Assembly: GCF_018861065.1 (NCBI RefSeq)
Contig: NZ_JAHKQO010000007.1
Span: 263,409-327,408 of the forward strand
Reading direction: 5' to 3'
DNA from: Paraglaciecola arctica
GTDB taxonomy: Bacteria > Pseudomonadota > Gammaproteobacteria > Enterobacterales > Alteromonadaceae
Length of the DNA: 64,000 nucleotides
The position numbers and the translations under genes were made by a program. Each line of letters opens with the position of its first letter. Positions within the stretch are counted from its first letter, which is position 1. Of this stretch, positions 37,655-46,929 are shown in pieces. The notes beneath the pieces are model-generated. The model saw nothing but the letters and a program-made list of their open reading frames with translations. It had not been told where the DNA came from and ran no database searches.

Positions 37655-40183
37655 TTAGTAACTAATACGAACACCGGCCATGTAACGTTTGCCATATCGT
37701 TCAATTTGATTCGGTGTTGCCTCGGAACCTACATAACGCACATCAACTGCATCAAGTAGATTGTTCGCGTTGAAGTAAACTGAAACTTCGCTACCAGCAA
37801 AATCCATAGGTAATGCGTAACTGACGGCGAAATCCATGCGTTCTTGACCGGCCCAATATTCTGGTTGTGATACGTTTTCTGTGGTTGAAAACCAGTCGTC
37901 ACGGTTTTGATAATTTAGACGAACCGATAAACCGTGATCTTCGTAAAATACCGAAGCATTAAAGATGGTGTCTGAGGTGCCAGGTAAGCCAAATTTTTCA
38001 CCGTTTAAGGTTTCAAATTCGCTATTAAGCAAAGTTAAATTGGTACTGAAACCAAACCCGCCTAAGGCGTCAAAAAAGTCTGAAGCGACATACATTAGAT
38101 TGAACTCTAGGCCACTTAAGTTTCCATCACCTCCGTTGACAGATTGCGAGTACATCCAAGTTTGCCCGGCGAGTGATGGTATGTAATCTCCGGCATCGAT
38201 TGCATTAGAGTTGGCATAAATAACATCGTTGATTGAGCGGTAAAAAGCGGCCACTGAGAATAGGCTGGCGTCACCCATATACCATTCGTAGGAAAGATCT
38301 GTTCCAAAGGTTTTTTCAGCGTCGAGTTGTGGGTTACCAGCTGATACTTGGCTAAAAGCCGGTAGTATTGACGTGGTAGCACGCCATTCGTTGTAGTTTG
38401 GGCGACTAACACCTGAAGTAAACGACCAGCGTAGTTTTTGCTGTGACGACAAGTCGTAGTTGATATGAACACTAGGTAAAACATTGGTGTAGTCATTAGC
38501 ACTCTCACCATCTGGCCCGGTAGAGGTGTAATCGGTTTGCTCTATACGCAGCCCCCAAACAATGTTGCCCCAGTGCATGCTTGTAGTCGCCATTCCATAA
38601 ATAGACGTGATGGTTTCTTCAATATTGATCTTGTCATTTTCGGAAATATCAGCTGCTGATAAATCTCCGCTAATTGCTTCCCAATCATTTCTAAGGGCCA
38701 CATTGTCGTAGTAGGTTCCGCCAATACCATGACTAAAGTCTGTGCTCCAAGGATTGCAAGTGTTGTAATCATCTGGATTTAAGCCAGTCATCATAAAGCT
38801 ATACAAAGAAGCGTCACTTAGGTCATACACAAAACCATGACCTGTTGCTTCTCTATCATCAGAATTTACGCCAAACTTCACTTCATTATCTAAACCAAAC
38901 AAAGTGATATTTTTGGAGATATCAAGTTTTATTTGAGTGGCGTCAATGTCCATTTTGCTAATAGCGTTCAGCACTATGTTAGCGGCATACTCAGTATCAT
39001 TGATAGAAGTCGCGGTGGTGGTGGTAGGTAGGAATAGTTCAACAGCCGGATCTTCTAGGTCGGTAATATTGTAGTTAAGGGCAACAGAACCACCTACGCC
39101 ACGAAGAATCGGTATATGTGTAAAGTTTTCTGTTTCGGTAGAACTGATCCTGCCGTCGATTAGCCACCCTTTATGGTTATAGTCAAAACCTATAGTATGG
39201 GTTGCAGTAGAGTTATGGTAATTCCCGTCTTGCAACATGCGTTCAACTAACACCAATGGAACGTAGTTTTCACTGCCACTAGGTGCCGTTGCTTCAATGG
39301 CTTCAACACCCCCTTCAATGTCTAACACATATTGATTACGCAGTTCATGGTCATTAAATTCACTGGTAAGAGAGGATAAAAAGATACGTCCTTTGCCGTT
39401 GTCTAGGCGATACTCTAGCTTGCCACCTGTCGCTTCATCTTCGCGGGTGACAAAGTAACTTCTAAAATCCATAGAGCCAATAGTATTGTTGTCTAACCAA
39501 GAATATTCCCGGTTGTCGGTAATTTGCTCACGAGAATTTTTGGAGGTATATAACATTGCTCCCCAATTTTGATTTGAGTAAGACAGCTTTAGGGCGGTTT
39601 TTTCTATGTCACCACCACCTAATTCTTGCTCACCCATTCCTAGGTCTGCATTGAATGAAAAGCCTTCAAAGGCAAAAGCGTCATGAGTCTCTATATTAAT
39701 GAACCCTGCCACAGCGTCACCCGGCATATCAGGAGTAACAGCTTTATTTGCTTCCAAGCGACTGGTTATAACGGACGGAAAAGAGTCAAACCGAGCTACG
39801 CGGCCATTTTCAGCGCCAGGGATTACTACCCCATCAATCGCGATAGGTGAATATTTAAAGGGTGCGCCACGAAAATTAATATAACGTGCTTGCCCCTGGT
39901 CTCGTTCTATAGCGACACCTGGCACGCGACTTAATGAATCGGCCAAATTTTGGTCGGGAAATCGCCCTATAGTGTCAGAGGCAATGATATCCATAAAATT
40001 GGTAGAATTTTTCTTGGCGTTTAGTGCTGCTTTTTGACTATCCAAAATAGGGGAGGCAGTCGTGACCACTTCATCTAAAACTCTGTCTTCATTGGTTTGC
40101 TGCGCACCCGCGTGAAATGCAAGGGAAGTCGCTAAACCTAAGGATACCTGTAACGCTAATTTTCTCAGCTTATGGGCTGCCAT
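37655..40183 (-). CDS. TonB-dependent receptor
   Basis: The 842-residue protein has a signal peptide of about 27 residues (HAGA-QQ), and a plug with DTIGRFPDQNLADSLSRVPG and INFRG motifs. The barrel ends in an aromatic YMAGVRISY tail. It lacks a long N-terminal signalling domain. It shares a strand and a short gap with the lipoprotein phosphatase, so the cargo may be a phosphorylated compound such as an inositol phosphate or phosphosugar. That is inference. A 14-bp perfect palindrome (40302-40315) lies about 120 bp upstream and might be an operator. Confidence 0.9.
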   Translation of the reverse strand: MAAHKLRKLALQVSLGLATSLAFHAGAQQTNEDRVLDEVVTTASPILDSQKAALNAKKNSTNFMDIIASDTIGRFPDQNLADSLSRVPGVAIERDQGQARYINFRGAPFKYSPIAIDGVVIPGAENGRVARFDSFPSVITSRLEANKAVTPDMPGDAVAGFINIETHDAFAFEGFSFNADLGMGEQELGGGDIEKTALKLSYSNQNWGAMLYTSKNSREQITDNREYSWLDNNTIGSMDFRSYFVTREDEATGGKLEYRLDNGKGRIFLSSLTSEFNDHELRNQYVLDIEGGVEAIEATAPSGSENYVPLVLVERMLQDGNYHNSTATHTIGFDYNHKGWLIDGRISSTETENFTHIPILRGVGGSVALNYNITDLEDPAVELFLPTTTTATSINDTEYAANIVLNAISKMDIDATQIKLDISKNITLFGLDNEVKFGVNSDDREATGHGFVYDLSDASLYSFMMTGLNPDDYNTCNPWSTDFSHGIGGTYYDNVALRNDWEAISGDLSAADISENDKINIEETITSIYGMATTSMHWGNIVWGLRIEQTDYTSTGPDGESANDYTNVLPSVHINYDLSSQQKLRWSFTSGVSRPNYNEWRATTSILPAFSQVSAGNPQLDAEKTFGTDLSYEWYMGDASLFSVAAFYRSINDVIYANSNAIDAGDYIPSLAGQTWMYSQSVNGGDGNLSGLEFNLMYVASDFFDALGGFGFSTNLTLLNSEFETLNGEKFGLPGTSDTIFNASVFYEDHGLSVRLNYQNRDDWFSTTENVSQPEYWAGQERMDFAVSYALPMDFAGSEVSVYFNANNLLDAVDVRYVGSEATPNQIERYGKRYMAGVRISY

Positions 40184-40331
40184 TTTCGTGTTCCTATAGT
40201 TAAAAGTTATTTAATAGGTTGTTGAATTGGCGGCTATTGTTCTCGCTAAGTATTGCAGTTTGGTTAAAGTAATATCTAAGAAATAATATAGATATCTCTA
40301 AAATCATATATGATTGATTTCTAAATGATTA

Positions 40332-41498
40332 TTAATCAAATTTAGGGAGGTGTATTTGTTGGGTTTTTAGTTTTAAACGATATCTAAACCGTGATGTTTG
40401 CATATCTCTTTCAAATTCGAATAAAAAATTTGGTGCAATATCGTCTCCCAATATGGCTGATATCTCGTCTTTAATTTTATTGCGATTCTGATCTAAGGTT
40501 TTAGCACGTAAACCATTTCTTTCCAGTTCGTTAATCGCTTTAGCATGACCATTCAAACGTTGCATCAGATTCATTATTTGGTGCGAGTGAATGGTATCAG
40601 GTTTGTCTGTGGCGGGATTAATAAACCATCCCTGATTAACATTAGTTGCTTTGTATTGCGCGTACCAAAGAAGGTAATAAAAAGGGGTTTTTGATAACTT
40701 AATGTCAATATCACGTATTACAATGGTACTGGTTTCAGGCTGAAAGCTAAGGGTATCGTCCAATAGTGCCGTGGTTAGAGCTTTGTCGAATTCATTGGGG
40801 AATAGCTGTAACGCTCTACAAAACCAATGAGTTTGGTATTCGGTAAGGCGTATGGTGTGGTGCTCACATAGCCACAAAAGGAGTGCACGAATATCTATCT
40901 TAAAATTGTATTGGTGACAATAATTCACTATGGGAATGAGATGCTTGTAGTGCGCTTCTATGGTTTGAGCTATTTTCTGTGACTCAGGAGTACTTGAACC
41001 TGCTTTTAACGCTTGTTCAATTAATATTTGTTGAGTCTTAGATCTTGGCTTAGGCGCAAGCAGCCATATGACTAATAACAAACAAGCAAAGATTAAACTC
41101 GTTAGCATGAGTCTAGGCCAATTCGTTTGGCAATCAAACTTAGCTTGAGCGAGGTACCAGTCATTTCCGAACAACCATTTTATTTGGATATATTCTTGTT
41201 TTATTAGCTTGTCATTTAAACTTACCAGCTCGATTGAACATGCTTCTATGGTTTCGAATGGACTGCTAATCTGGACTTTCTGTAAATCAGCGTTGATCCT
41301 CTCCATGATAGATTCGGACATAGAGAGCTCGTCGATTTGGCTGTAATAAGTTTGCTGCAACTTAGGGCGTATGTTTTCAATTAGCTTTTGTTTAACAAAC
41401 AGTTGTAAACCTAATTGACTGGCGCTAAACGAAGCAGCGCTTAACATAAAACTAATGACCACTAAAAAAATGCTAGGGTGATTTAAATATTTATACAT
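40332..41498 (-). CDS. Membrane-anchored protein of unknown function with C-terminal winged-helix-like region
   Basis: The 388-residue protein has a helix at about 10-30, an extracytoplasmic domain (about 32-127) with two cysteines, a helix (about 129-148) and a cytosolic part (150-388). The last 130 residues begin with TIVIRDIDIKLSKTPFYYLL and end with a beta-rich RFRYRLKLKT stretch. Between them lies a helix around NRNKIKDEISAILGD. This pattern (strand, LS-T-F-YLLW helix, N-K-I-x-E-I helix, terminal strands) recalls winged-helix domains fused to signalling proteins. It starts 2 bp after a periplasmic-binding-like gene, so the two should act together as a sensor pair. The family is not recognised. 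Confidence 0.55.
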   Translation of the reverse strand: MYKYLNHPSIFLVVISFMLSAASFSASQLGLQLFVKQKLIENIRPKLQQTYYSQIDELSMSESIMERINADLQKVQISSPFETIEACSIELVSLNDKLIKQEYIQIKWLFGNDWYLAQAKFDCQTNWPRLMLTSLIFACLLLVIWLLAPKPRSKTQQILIEQALKAGSSTPESQKIAQTIEAHYKHLIPIVNYCHQYNFKIDIRALLLWLCEHHTIRLTEYQTHWFCRALQLFPNEFDKALTTALLDDTLSFQPETSTIVIRDIDIKLSKTPFYYLLWYAQYKATNVNQGWFINPATDKPDTIHSHQIMNLMQRLNGHAKAINELERNGLRAKTLDQNRNKIKDEISAILGDDIAPNFLFEFERDMQTSRFRYRLKLKTQQIHLPKFD

Positions 41499-41500
41499 AT

Positions 41501-42313
41501 TTAACAGCCTACTTGGTGAAATTGGCTATTTTCGATATCCATAAACACTTTTTTATATGCTGAAAACGCGCAATAAAAGTCATGTTTGAAACTAGGGTTA
41601 TAATCATCTTGTCTCACATACCAGTTGCCGTAGTCATATTGGTTGGATATTTGGGTATAATACAGCTGTTCTAGGCCTAAATTATGACTGTGCCATTTAA
41701 ACCCTGAAATCAAATCAATTTTTTTCAGTTTAAAATCCTCAAACAGCGCTTCGAAACTGTCGTAATACACGATATTCAGTTCTTCTATATTTAGGTGTAA
41801 AGACGTGAGGGAATTTAAAGGCAATAAGTATGCGGATAAGCTCTTGGTATCCTTGAGTAAGCCAATAGTTTTGTCTTTAAGATAACTCAGTTCTAGGCGA
41901 GGCTGGCTGGATTGACTAAGCCAATATAAAGATCCTTTGGTGGAGCTGAACAATGCTCGATATAAAGTTTGGTATTCGGGGACCAAACCCATCATTATGT
42001 GATCTCTACTCCATATTAAATTAAATTTCTCTGCCAAAATATTCATTGCAGTTAAGGAGTCTCTGCTTTGCCAATTCACTGATACAGCGGCGTAAGCAGA
42101 GGCAATAGATTTAGATTGACACAGATTGTCAGCGAAGGATTTTGCGTAGGTGGAGGTTGGCAACAACACCTTAAACTCTCTATTGGTCACTAAACTAGTG
42201 TTTGTAGAGCATCGATAGGAATTATAATTTGATAGTTTAATATCAATGTCTTGTTGGAAAGAATAGGCACAGACGATAACGAAACTGAGGCTGGTGGCCG
42301 TTACACGAATCAT
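41501..42313 (-). CDS. Periplasmic binding-like protein paired with the anchored winged-helix-like protein
   Basis: The protein has 270 residues from the ATG at 42313. An AGGT site precedes it, and a GTG 14 codons upstream is less likely. It has a signal peptide to about residue 20. The remainder has the alternating pattern of a two-lobe binding protein: FKVLLPTSTYAKSFADNLCQ, an N-lobe ending in YRALFSSTKGSLYWL, a KTIGLLKD strand, and EALFEDFKLKKIDLISGFKW as in the hinge of family 3 or PhnD-like proteins. Cysteines near both ends may pair. No transporter genes are adjacent, so it is more likely a ligand sensor. It is in the same unit as the next gene. Confidence 0.55.
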   Translation of the reverse strand: MIRVTATSLSFVIVCAYSFQQDIDIKLSNYNSYRCSTNTSLVTNREFKVLLPTSTYAKSFADNLCQSKSIASAYAAVSVNWQSRDSLTAMNILAEKFNLIWSRDHIMMGLVPEYQTLYRALFSSTKGSLYWLSQSSQPRLELSYLKDKTIGLLKDTKSLSAYLLPLNSLTSLHLNIEELNIVYYDSFEALFEDFKLKKIDLISGFKWHSHNLGLEQLYYTQISNQYDYGNWYVRQDDYNPSFKHDFYCAFSAYKKVFMDIENSQFHQVGC

Positions 42314-42582
42314 GTTACCTAGGTGAAAAAGTGAATTTACTTTGGTTTGAAACACGGCAACATATAACTTGGTAACAACAGCAACCCATAATATAAAAGT
42401 TTTGTGACATTTTTATGGCAAAGAGGACCGATAGAGTTTATCCACTACGTTATAGTTGGTGTGATTATAAGATTCCAAATGATGCTGTATTTTTGTAGTT
42501 TCAATAATTAATCCTTAGGTTACTTGGTCAAACCCTAACCTTTATATATAGTAATCTTTACTTGGTACAGGACAGAAAATTA

Positions 42583-43002
42583 ATGAACGACACAATTATT
42601 GCAATGCTTGGTTATATCGCTTGGATTCTGATTCTACTGATTTGGCTTACTAGCTATCGCACCTTTTTGGTGGTAGCTAAACAAAAAGCAGCGAATGCTT
42701 TTAAATCTGATGGTTCTGATTCCTCCCCCTTTGGTGAAAGGTTAACAAGGGCTCAAAGTAACTGTGTTGAAAGTTTTGCATTTATTGGTGGGTTGCTGCT
42801 TTTGGCTTTAGCCACAGATTCAATAGCGATTACCAATGACTTAGCCTTATTGGTAGTTGCGGCTCGTTTGGGTCAAACTATCACTCATTTGATATCTACT
42901 AGTGTATTGGCAGTGCAAATTCGTTTTACTTTTTTTGCAATACAGCTTGGTATTTGTGTTTATTGGGTGGTTCTTTTCGCATCTAAATTTATTGGAGTGT
43001 AG
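42583..43002 (+). CDS. MAPEG-family membrane protein
   Basis: The 139-residue protein has four membrane helices. The conserved loop between helices 1 and 2 contains RAQSNCVESFAFIGGLLLLAL, written here in two parts (RAQSNCVESF, then AFIGG), which is the glutathione-binding E-R-x-x-x-A/N-x-x-N region of MAPEG proteins in slightly altered form. The family includes microsomal glutathione transferases. I chose the ATG at 42583 rather than a TTG 7 codons earlier because an AGGA lies 10 bases upstream. The RraA-like gene follows after 4 bp. Enzyme activity is unproven. Confidence 0.8.
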   Translation: MNDTIIAMLGYIAWILILLIWLTSYRTFLVVAKQKAANAFKSDGSDSSPFGERLTRAQSNCVESFAFIGGLLLLALATDSIAITNDLALLVVAARLGQTITHLISTSVLAVQIRFTFFAIQLGICVYWVVLFASKFIGV

Positions 43003-43006
43003 TTGA

Positions 43007-43633
43007 ATGTCAAAGCCAACAATCGAACAGATTAGAGAAATTTCGCCTTGTGAATATTCTGAAGGGTTGTCAAGACAGCAATTCATTGACCCAAACATTC
43101 ATCAAATGTGGCCGCACATGCCACGTATTGCGGGCCCTGCGTTTACGGTGAAATGTGGAAAAGGCGACCATCTAAGCTTGCATGCTGCGATTTATCGAGC
43201 CAGTGCTGGGGATGTGATTGTAGTTGAAGCTGATCCAGAATATGCCAATTCTGGAGGTAATGTATGTGCTGTTGCTCAACAGCGTGGTATAGCGGGTATG
43301 ATTATTGATGGTGCTATTCGTGATATAGCTGAAATCCGAAATGCTCAGTTTCCGGTTTTTGCTCGTGGCTTAATGCCCAAGCCTGGCGCTAAAGAACAAA
43401 TGTTTCCTTTGAATCAACCTATTGTGTGTGGCGGTGTGAAAGTTCACGGAGGCGACTATATAGTGGCCGATGAAGACGGTATTGCGGTTATTCCAAAAGA
43501 CGAGCTTAAACAGGTCTATGATCTTGCCAAAGCGCGAACAGATAAGGATGCCGGGATGAATTTGAGTGAATGGAAAGCACAACATTCGAAAAAAGTTGAA
43601 TCGAAACTACAAGAATTAGGGTATTCTGATTAA
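43007..43633 (+). CDS. RraA-family protein (HMG/CHA aldolase-like)
   Basis: The 208-residue protein has the RraA fold stretches AGPAFTVKCGKGDHL, GDVIVVEAD, GG-VCAVAQQRGIAGMIIDG and the DGAIRDIAEI motif whose Arg-Asp pair binds divalent metal and oxaloacetate/pyruvate in 4-hydroxy-4-methyl-2-oxoglutarate aldolases. It is longer than RraA of E. coli, which inhibits RNase E, and has the conserved aldolase residues, so a class II aldolase or oxaloacetate decarboxylase is more likely. It follows the MAPEG gene by 4 bp. Confidence 0.85.
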   Translation: MSKPTIEQIREISPCEYSEGLSRQQFIDPNIHQMWPHMPRIAGPAFTVKCGKGDHLSLHAAIYRASAGDVIVVEADPEYANSGGNVCAVAQQRGIAGMIIDGAIRDIAEIRNAQFPVFARGLMPKPGAKEQMFPLNQPIVCGGVKVHGGDYIVADEDGIAVIPKDELKQVYDLAKARTDKDAGMNLSEWKAQHSKKVESKLQELGYSD

Positions 43634-43703
43634 CTTATTTTAGAAAAGGTCTGTCGGTTATACTCTTTCGGCAGACTAAGCAATTCCAAGGTCTATACTC
43701 CCG

Positions 43704-45545
43704 ATGTTTTCATTTTTTGAACGGTTAACCAACCCGTTTCCAAGTGCTCACCCTAAACAACCACCTGCCACCATTTTTGCGTTTTGCCGCTACTACACTA
43801 AGGGAATGTGGCCGGTTATTTTTTGTGTTTCTTTTTTGGCTGCCGCTATTGCCGCACTTGAAGTGTCGTTATTTGGCTTTCTTGGGCAATTAGTCGATTG
43901 GTTAGCTGCCAGCGATCGAGAAACGTTTTTGCAGCAAGAATTGGGCAGTCTCATTTGGATGGGATTACTAGTATTAGTTATTTTACCTGTGTTAGTGATT
44001 ACTCAATCTCTATTGTCTCACCAAGGCCTGATGGGAAACTTCCCGATGCAAATACGCTGGCAGGCTCATAGATACATGATTGGGCAAAGTCTCGGATTTT
44101 TTCAAAATGAGTTTGCGGGGCGAATCGCGACAAAAGTCATGCAAACAGCATTGTCGGTCCGTGAAACTGTAATGAAAACACTGGATATTTTAGTTTATGT
44201 CAGTGTGTATTTTATTAGTATTTTGTTTTTGGTGATTGCCGCTGACTGGCGCTTAAGTGCACCTCTTTTTATTTGGTTTTTAGTGTATTTGGTGATTTTA
44301 CGTATTCTTATCCCTAAATTAAAGCGGGTATCACAGCGTCAAGCAGATGCACGTTCGATGATGACAGGACGCATTGTTGATAGTTACACCAATATCACCA
44401 CAGTAAAGTTATTCGCTCATACTAGCCGCGAAGCGGAATATGCGAAAGAGGGAATGTTTGGTTTTCTAAAGAGTGTCTATCCGCAAATGCGCTTGGTCAC
44501 TGTGTTGTATGGCTGTGTGTGGTTTAGCAATGCCTTGCTGGTATTTAGTATTACTGCGCTGGCGATATATTTATGGATGCTAGAGTTAGTCACTCCAGGT
44601 GAAATTGCGATTACTGTGAGTTTGTGTTTACGCCTTAATGGTATGTCGCAATGGGTAATGTGGGAAGTTTCATCACTTTTTGAAAATATAGGTACAGTAC
44701 AAGACGGCATCAATAGTTTGTCTTTGCCTGTTGATGTGCAAGATAAGCCCAATGCAAAAGCGTTAGAAATGAAAGGAGGGGCGATTCATTTTAACAAAGT
44801 GAATTTTGGCTATACAGGGGCAGACGATATCCCTATTGCTGTGTTTAAAGATTTAGATATTAAAATCAAACCCGGAGAAAAAGTAGGATTAGTAGGGCGT
44901 TCGGGGGCTGGGAAGTCCACTTTAGTTAATTTATTACTGCGTTTTTATGACATCCAAAGTGGCAGTATTTCCATAGATGGGCAAGATATCAGTCACGTAA
45001 AACAAGAAACTCTGCGTGCAAACATCAGTATGGTGACCCAAGATACTTCATTACTGCATCGCTCGGTGCGCGACAATATCCTTTATGGACGTTTAGACGC
45101 CAGTGAGGAAGATATGCGCAAGGCTGCAAGGCAAGCAGAGTCTGATGAGTTCATACAAACCTTATCTGATCTAAAAGGCCGAACAGGCTACGATGCCCAT
45201 GTAGGTGAGCGAGGGGTGAAGCTTTCTGGAGGCCAACGTCAAAGAATCGCTATCGCTCGGGTAATGTTAAAAGATGCACCCATTTTAATATTAGACGAGG
45301 CTACGTCGGCATTGGATTCTGAAGTAGAGGTGGCGATTCAGCACTGCCTAAATAAAATTATGGAAAACAAAACAGTTTTGGCTATTGCCCATAGGTTATC
45401 GACCATTGCGCAAATGGACAGACTGTTAGTACTCGATGAAGGCAAAATAGTGGAATCGGGTACACATGCAGAATTGATAGCTAAACATGGGATCTATGCC
45501 AAATTATGGGAGCACCAAACAGGTGGCTTCATTGGCTTAGAGTAA
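43704..45545 (+). CDS. ABC exporter, fused membrane and ATPase domains
   Basis: The 613-residue half-transporter has six membrane helices (about 30-330) and a nucleotide-binding domain (about 350-600). The Walker A is GRSGAGKST (398-406), with a Q-loop in VTQDTS, LSGGQ signature, Walker B ILILDEAT with catalytic Glu, and the H-loop AIAHRLST. The MsbA-like layout means it works as a homodimer exporting a lipid, drug or peptide. The N-terminus (FFERLTNPFPSAHP) matches a multidrug-type subgroup seen in proteobacteria. The substrate is unknown. It is followed 44 bp later by a LysE-type exporter gene. Confidence 0.93.
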   Translation: MFSFFERLTNPFPSAHPKQPPATIFAFCRYYTKGMWPVIFCVSFLAAAIAALEVSLFGFLGQLVDWLAASDRETFLQQELGSLIWMGLLVLVILPVLVITQSLLSHQGLMGNFPMQIRWQAHRYMIGQSLGFFQNEFAGRIATKVMQTALSVRETVMKTLDILVYVSVYFISILFLVIAADWRLSAPLFIWFLVYLVILRILIPKLKRVSQRQADARSMMTGRIVDSYTNITTVKLFAHTSREAEYAKEGMFGFLKSVYPQMRLVTVLYGCVWFSNALLVFSITALAIYLWMLELVTPGEIAITVSLCLRLNGMSQWVMWEVSSLFENIGTVQDGINSLSLPVDVQDKPNAKALEMKGGAIHFNKVNFGYTGADDIPIAVFKDLDIKIKPGEKVGLVGRSGAGKSTLVNLLLRFYDIQSGSISIDGQDISHVKQETLRANISMVTQDTSLLHRSVRDNILYGRLDASEEDMRKAARQAESDEFIQTLSDLKGRTGYDAHVGERGVKLSGGQRQRIAIARVMLKDAPILILDEATSALDSEVEVAIQHCLNKIMENKTVLAIAHRLSTIAQMDRLLVLDEGKIVESGTHAELIAKHGIYAKLWEHQTGGFIGLE

Positions 45546-45589
45546 GATATGCAAAATAGAAAAGTGTTGTGTAATTTGGGGTTTAGCTT

Positions 45590-46222
45590 GTGATACACCT
45601 GTTTATTCAGGGGGCTTTGATTTCAGGTGGTCTAATTGTCGCTATCGGGGCTCAAAATGCTTTTATTTTGCGACAAGGATTACTAGGACAAAAAGTTTTC
45701 TACGCTTGTACCATATGTTTCATTTGTGATGCCGCGTTAATAAGCCTAGGAATATTGGGAGTGGGTACGGTTTTGCAAAAAACGCCTTTTTTCCTTAATT
45801 CCTTAGCGATTTTTGGGGCGATTTTTTTGTACTGGTATGGCTTTAGTTCGTTTTTTAGAGCATATAAGCGGGACAGTCATTTACATATAGAACGAGGAAA
45901 AGACCAGCAACCATCCCGGGTTAAATTAATGTTAGCCACACTTGCCATTACGCTGTTGAACCCTCACGTTTATTTAGACACCTTAGTCATTATAGGCGGA
46001 ATAGGTGGAACCTTAGGCAGTGAGGAAAAACGTTGGTTTCTATTGGGTTCAATATTTGCTTCGTTTGTTTGGTTCTTTGGCTTAGGGTATGCGTCGAAAA
46101 AACTCATTCCTTACTTTGAAAGTAGTAAAACTTGGATGGTATTGGACACCCTTATTGGGGTAGTTATGTGGTGGATTGCTTCAAGTTTAGTGATCTTTGT
46201 CTATCAAAGCCTGCAAGGATGA
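45590..46222 (+). CDS. argO: LysE/ArgO-family amino acid exporter
   Basis: The 210-residue protein has six hydrophobic helices. The family N-terminal motif GLIVAIGAQNAFILRQGLLG appears in variant form (residues 13-32), and LNPHVYLDT follows at about residue 120. Both match ArgO/YggA, which exports arginine through the inner membrane. Start codon GTG. No LysG/ArgP regulator is adjacent. The stop is 7 bp before the preferred start of the pseudouridine synthase gene, which suggests co-transcription. Confidence 0.85.
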   Translation: MIHLFIQGALISGGLIVAIGAQNAFILRQGLLGQKVFYACTICFICDAALISLGILGVGTVLQKTPFFLNSLAIFGAIFLYWYGFSSFFRAYKRDSHLHIERGKDQQPSRVKLMLATLAITLLNPHVYLDTLVIIGGIGGTLGSEEKRWFLLGSIFASFVWFFGLGYASKKLIPYFESSKTWMVLDTLIGVVMWWIASSLVIFVYQSLQG

Positions 46223-46229
46223 AACAAGC

Positions 46230-46904
46230 GTGAAGAAAGAAGTCGTTGACAATTTCATTGCCCCTAAGTGCTTTGAAAAAATTCAAGTATTGTATGAAGA
46301 TGCTCACCTACTAGTTATAAATAAGCCTAGTGGTTTGTTGAGTTTGTCGGGCAAAAATCCCCTGAATATTGATTCTGTGCATTTTCGCCTAGCTAAACAA
46401 AACGCAGATATTAGGTTGAGCCATCGTTTGGATTTTGGTACCTCGGGAATAATGCTTTTAGCTAAAAACAAAGAGGTTAACGCTAATTTGACTAAACAGT
46501 TTCAGTCACGGACTGTTATAAAACGCTACGTAAGCATTCTAGCTGGAAAAATTTGCGACACCATTGGAATGATTGATTTACCTATTGCTAAAGATAAATT
46601 GTTATTTCCCCGACTAAAAATATGCCAAGTAGAAGGCAAGTCAGCTCAGAGCCATTATCAGGTGGTTGATAGACTAACTAGCCCCGTTCGCACCAAAGTA
46701 CTCTTCACTCCATTGACCGGTAGAACTCATCAGTTACGTATTCATAGTCAAGCAATTGGACACCCTATTGTTGGTTGCGATCTTTATGGCAACGAAACCA
46801 CCGAAAACATGGCCCCAAGACTTATGTTGCATGCGTTTGATATGACATTCGAGCATCCACATTCACAAAAGACTATGACTTTAACTAGTCCCTGCCCATT
46901 TTAG
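46230..46904 (+). CDS. RluA-family pseudouridine synthase
   Basis: The 224-residue protein isomerises uridine to pseudouridine in RNA. It has the NKPSGLLS motif, the catalytic aspartate in HRLDFGTSG, the LTGRTHQLR motif and HPIVGCDLYG. There is no S4 domain, as in RluA and TruC. I chose the GTG at 46230 because AAGGA lies 10 bases upstream. A TTG 11 codons earlier overlaps the argO end. The target could be rRNA or tRNA; the family branch (RluA or TruC) is not clear from sequence alone. Confidence 0.9.
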   Translation: MKKEVVDNFIAPKCFEKIQVLYEDAHLLVINKPSGLLSLSGKNPLNIDSVHFRLAKQNADIRLSHRLDFGTSGIMLLAKNKEVNANLTKQFQSRTVIKRYVSILAGKICDTIGMIDLPIAKDKLLFPRLKICQVEGKSAQSHYQVVDRLTSPVRTKVLFTPLTGRTHQLRIHSQAIGHPIVGCDLYGNETTENMAPRLMLHAFDMTFEHPHSQKTMTLTSPCPF

Positions 46905-46929
46905 AGATACACAAATTTCAATTTGTTCT

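Noticed and set aside
43649..43676. Hairpin GTCTGTCG/CGGCAGAC before the ABC exporter as a terminator
   Set aside because: A 12-nt loop and no T-run; it could equally be chance, so no feature was called.
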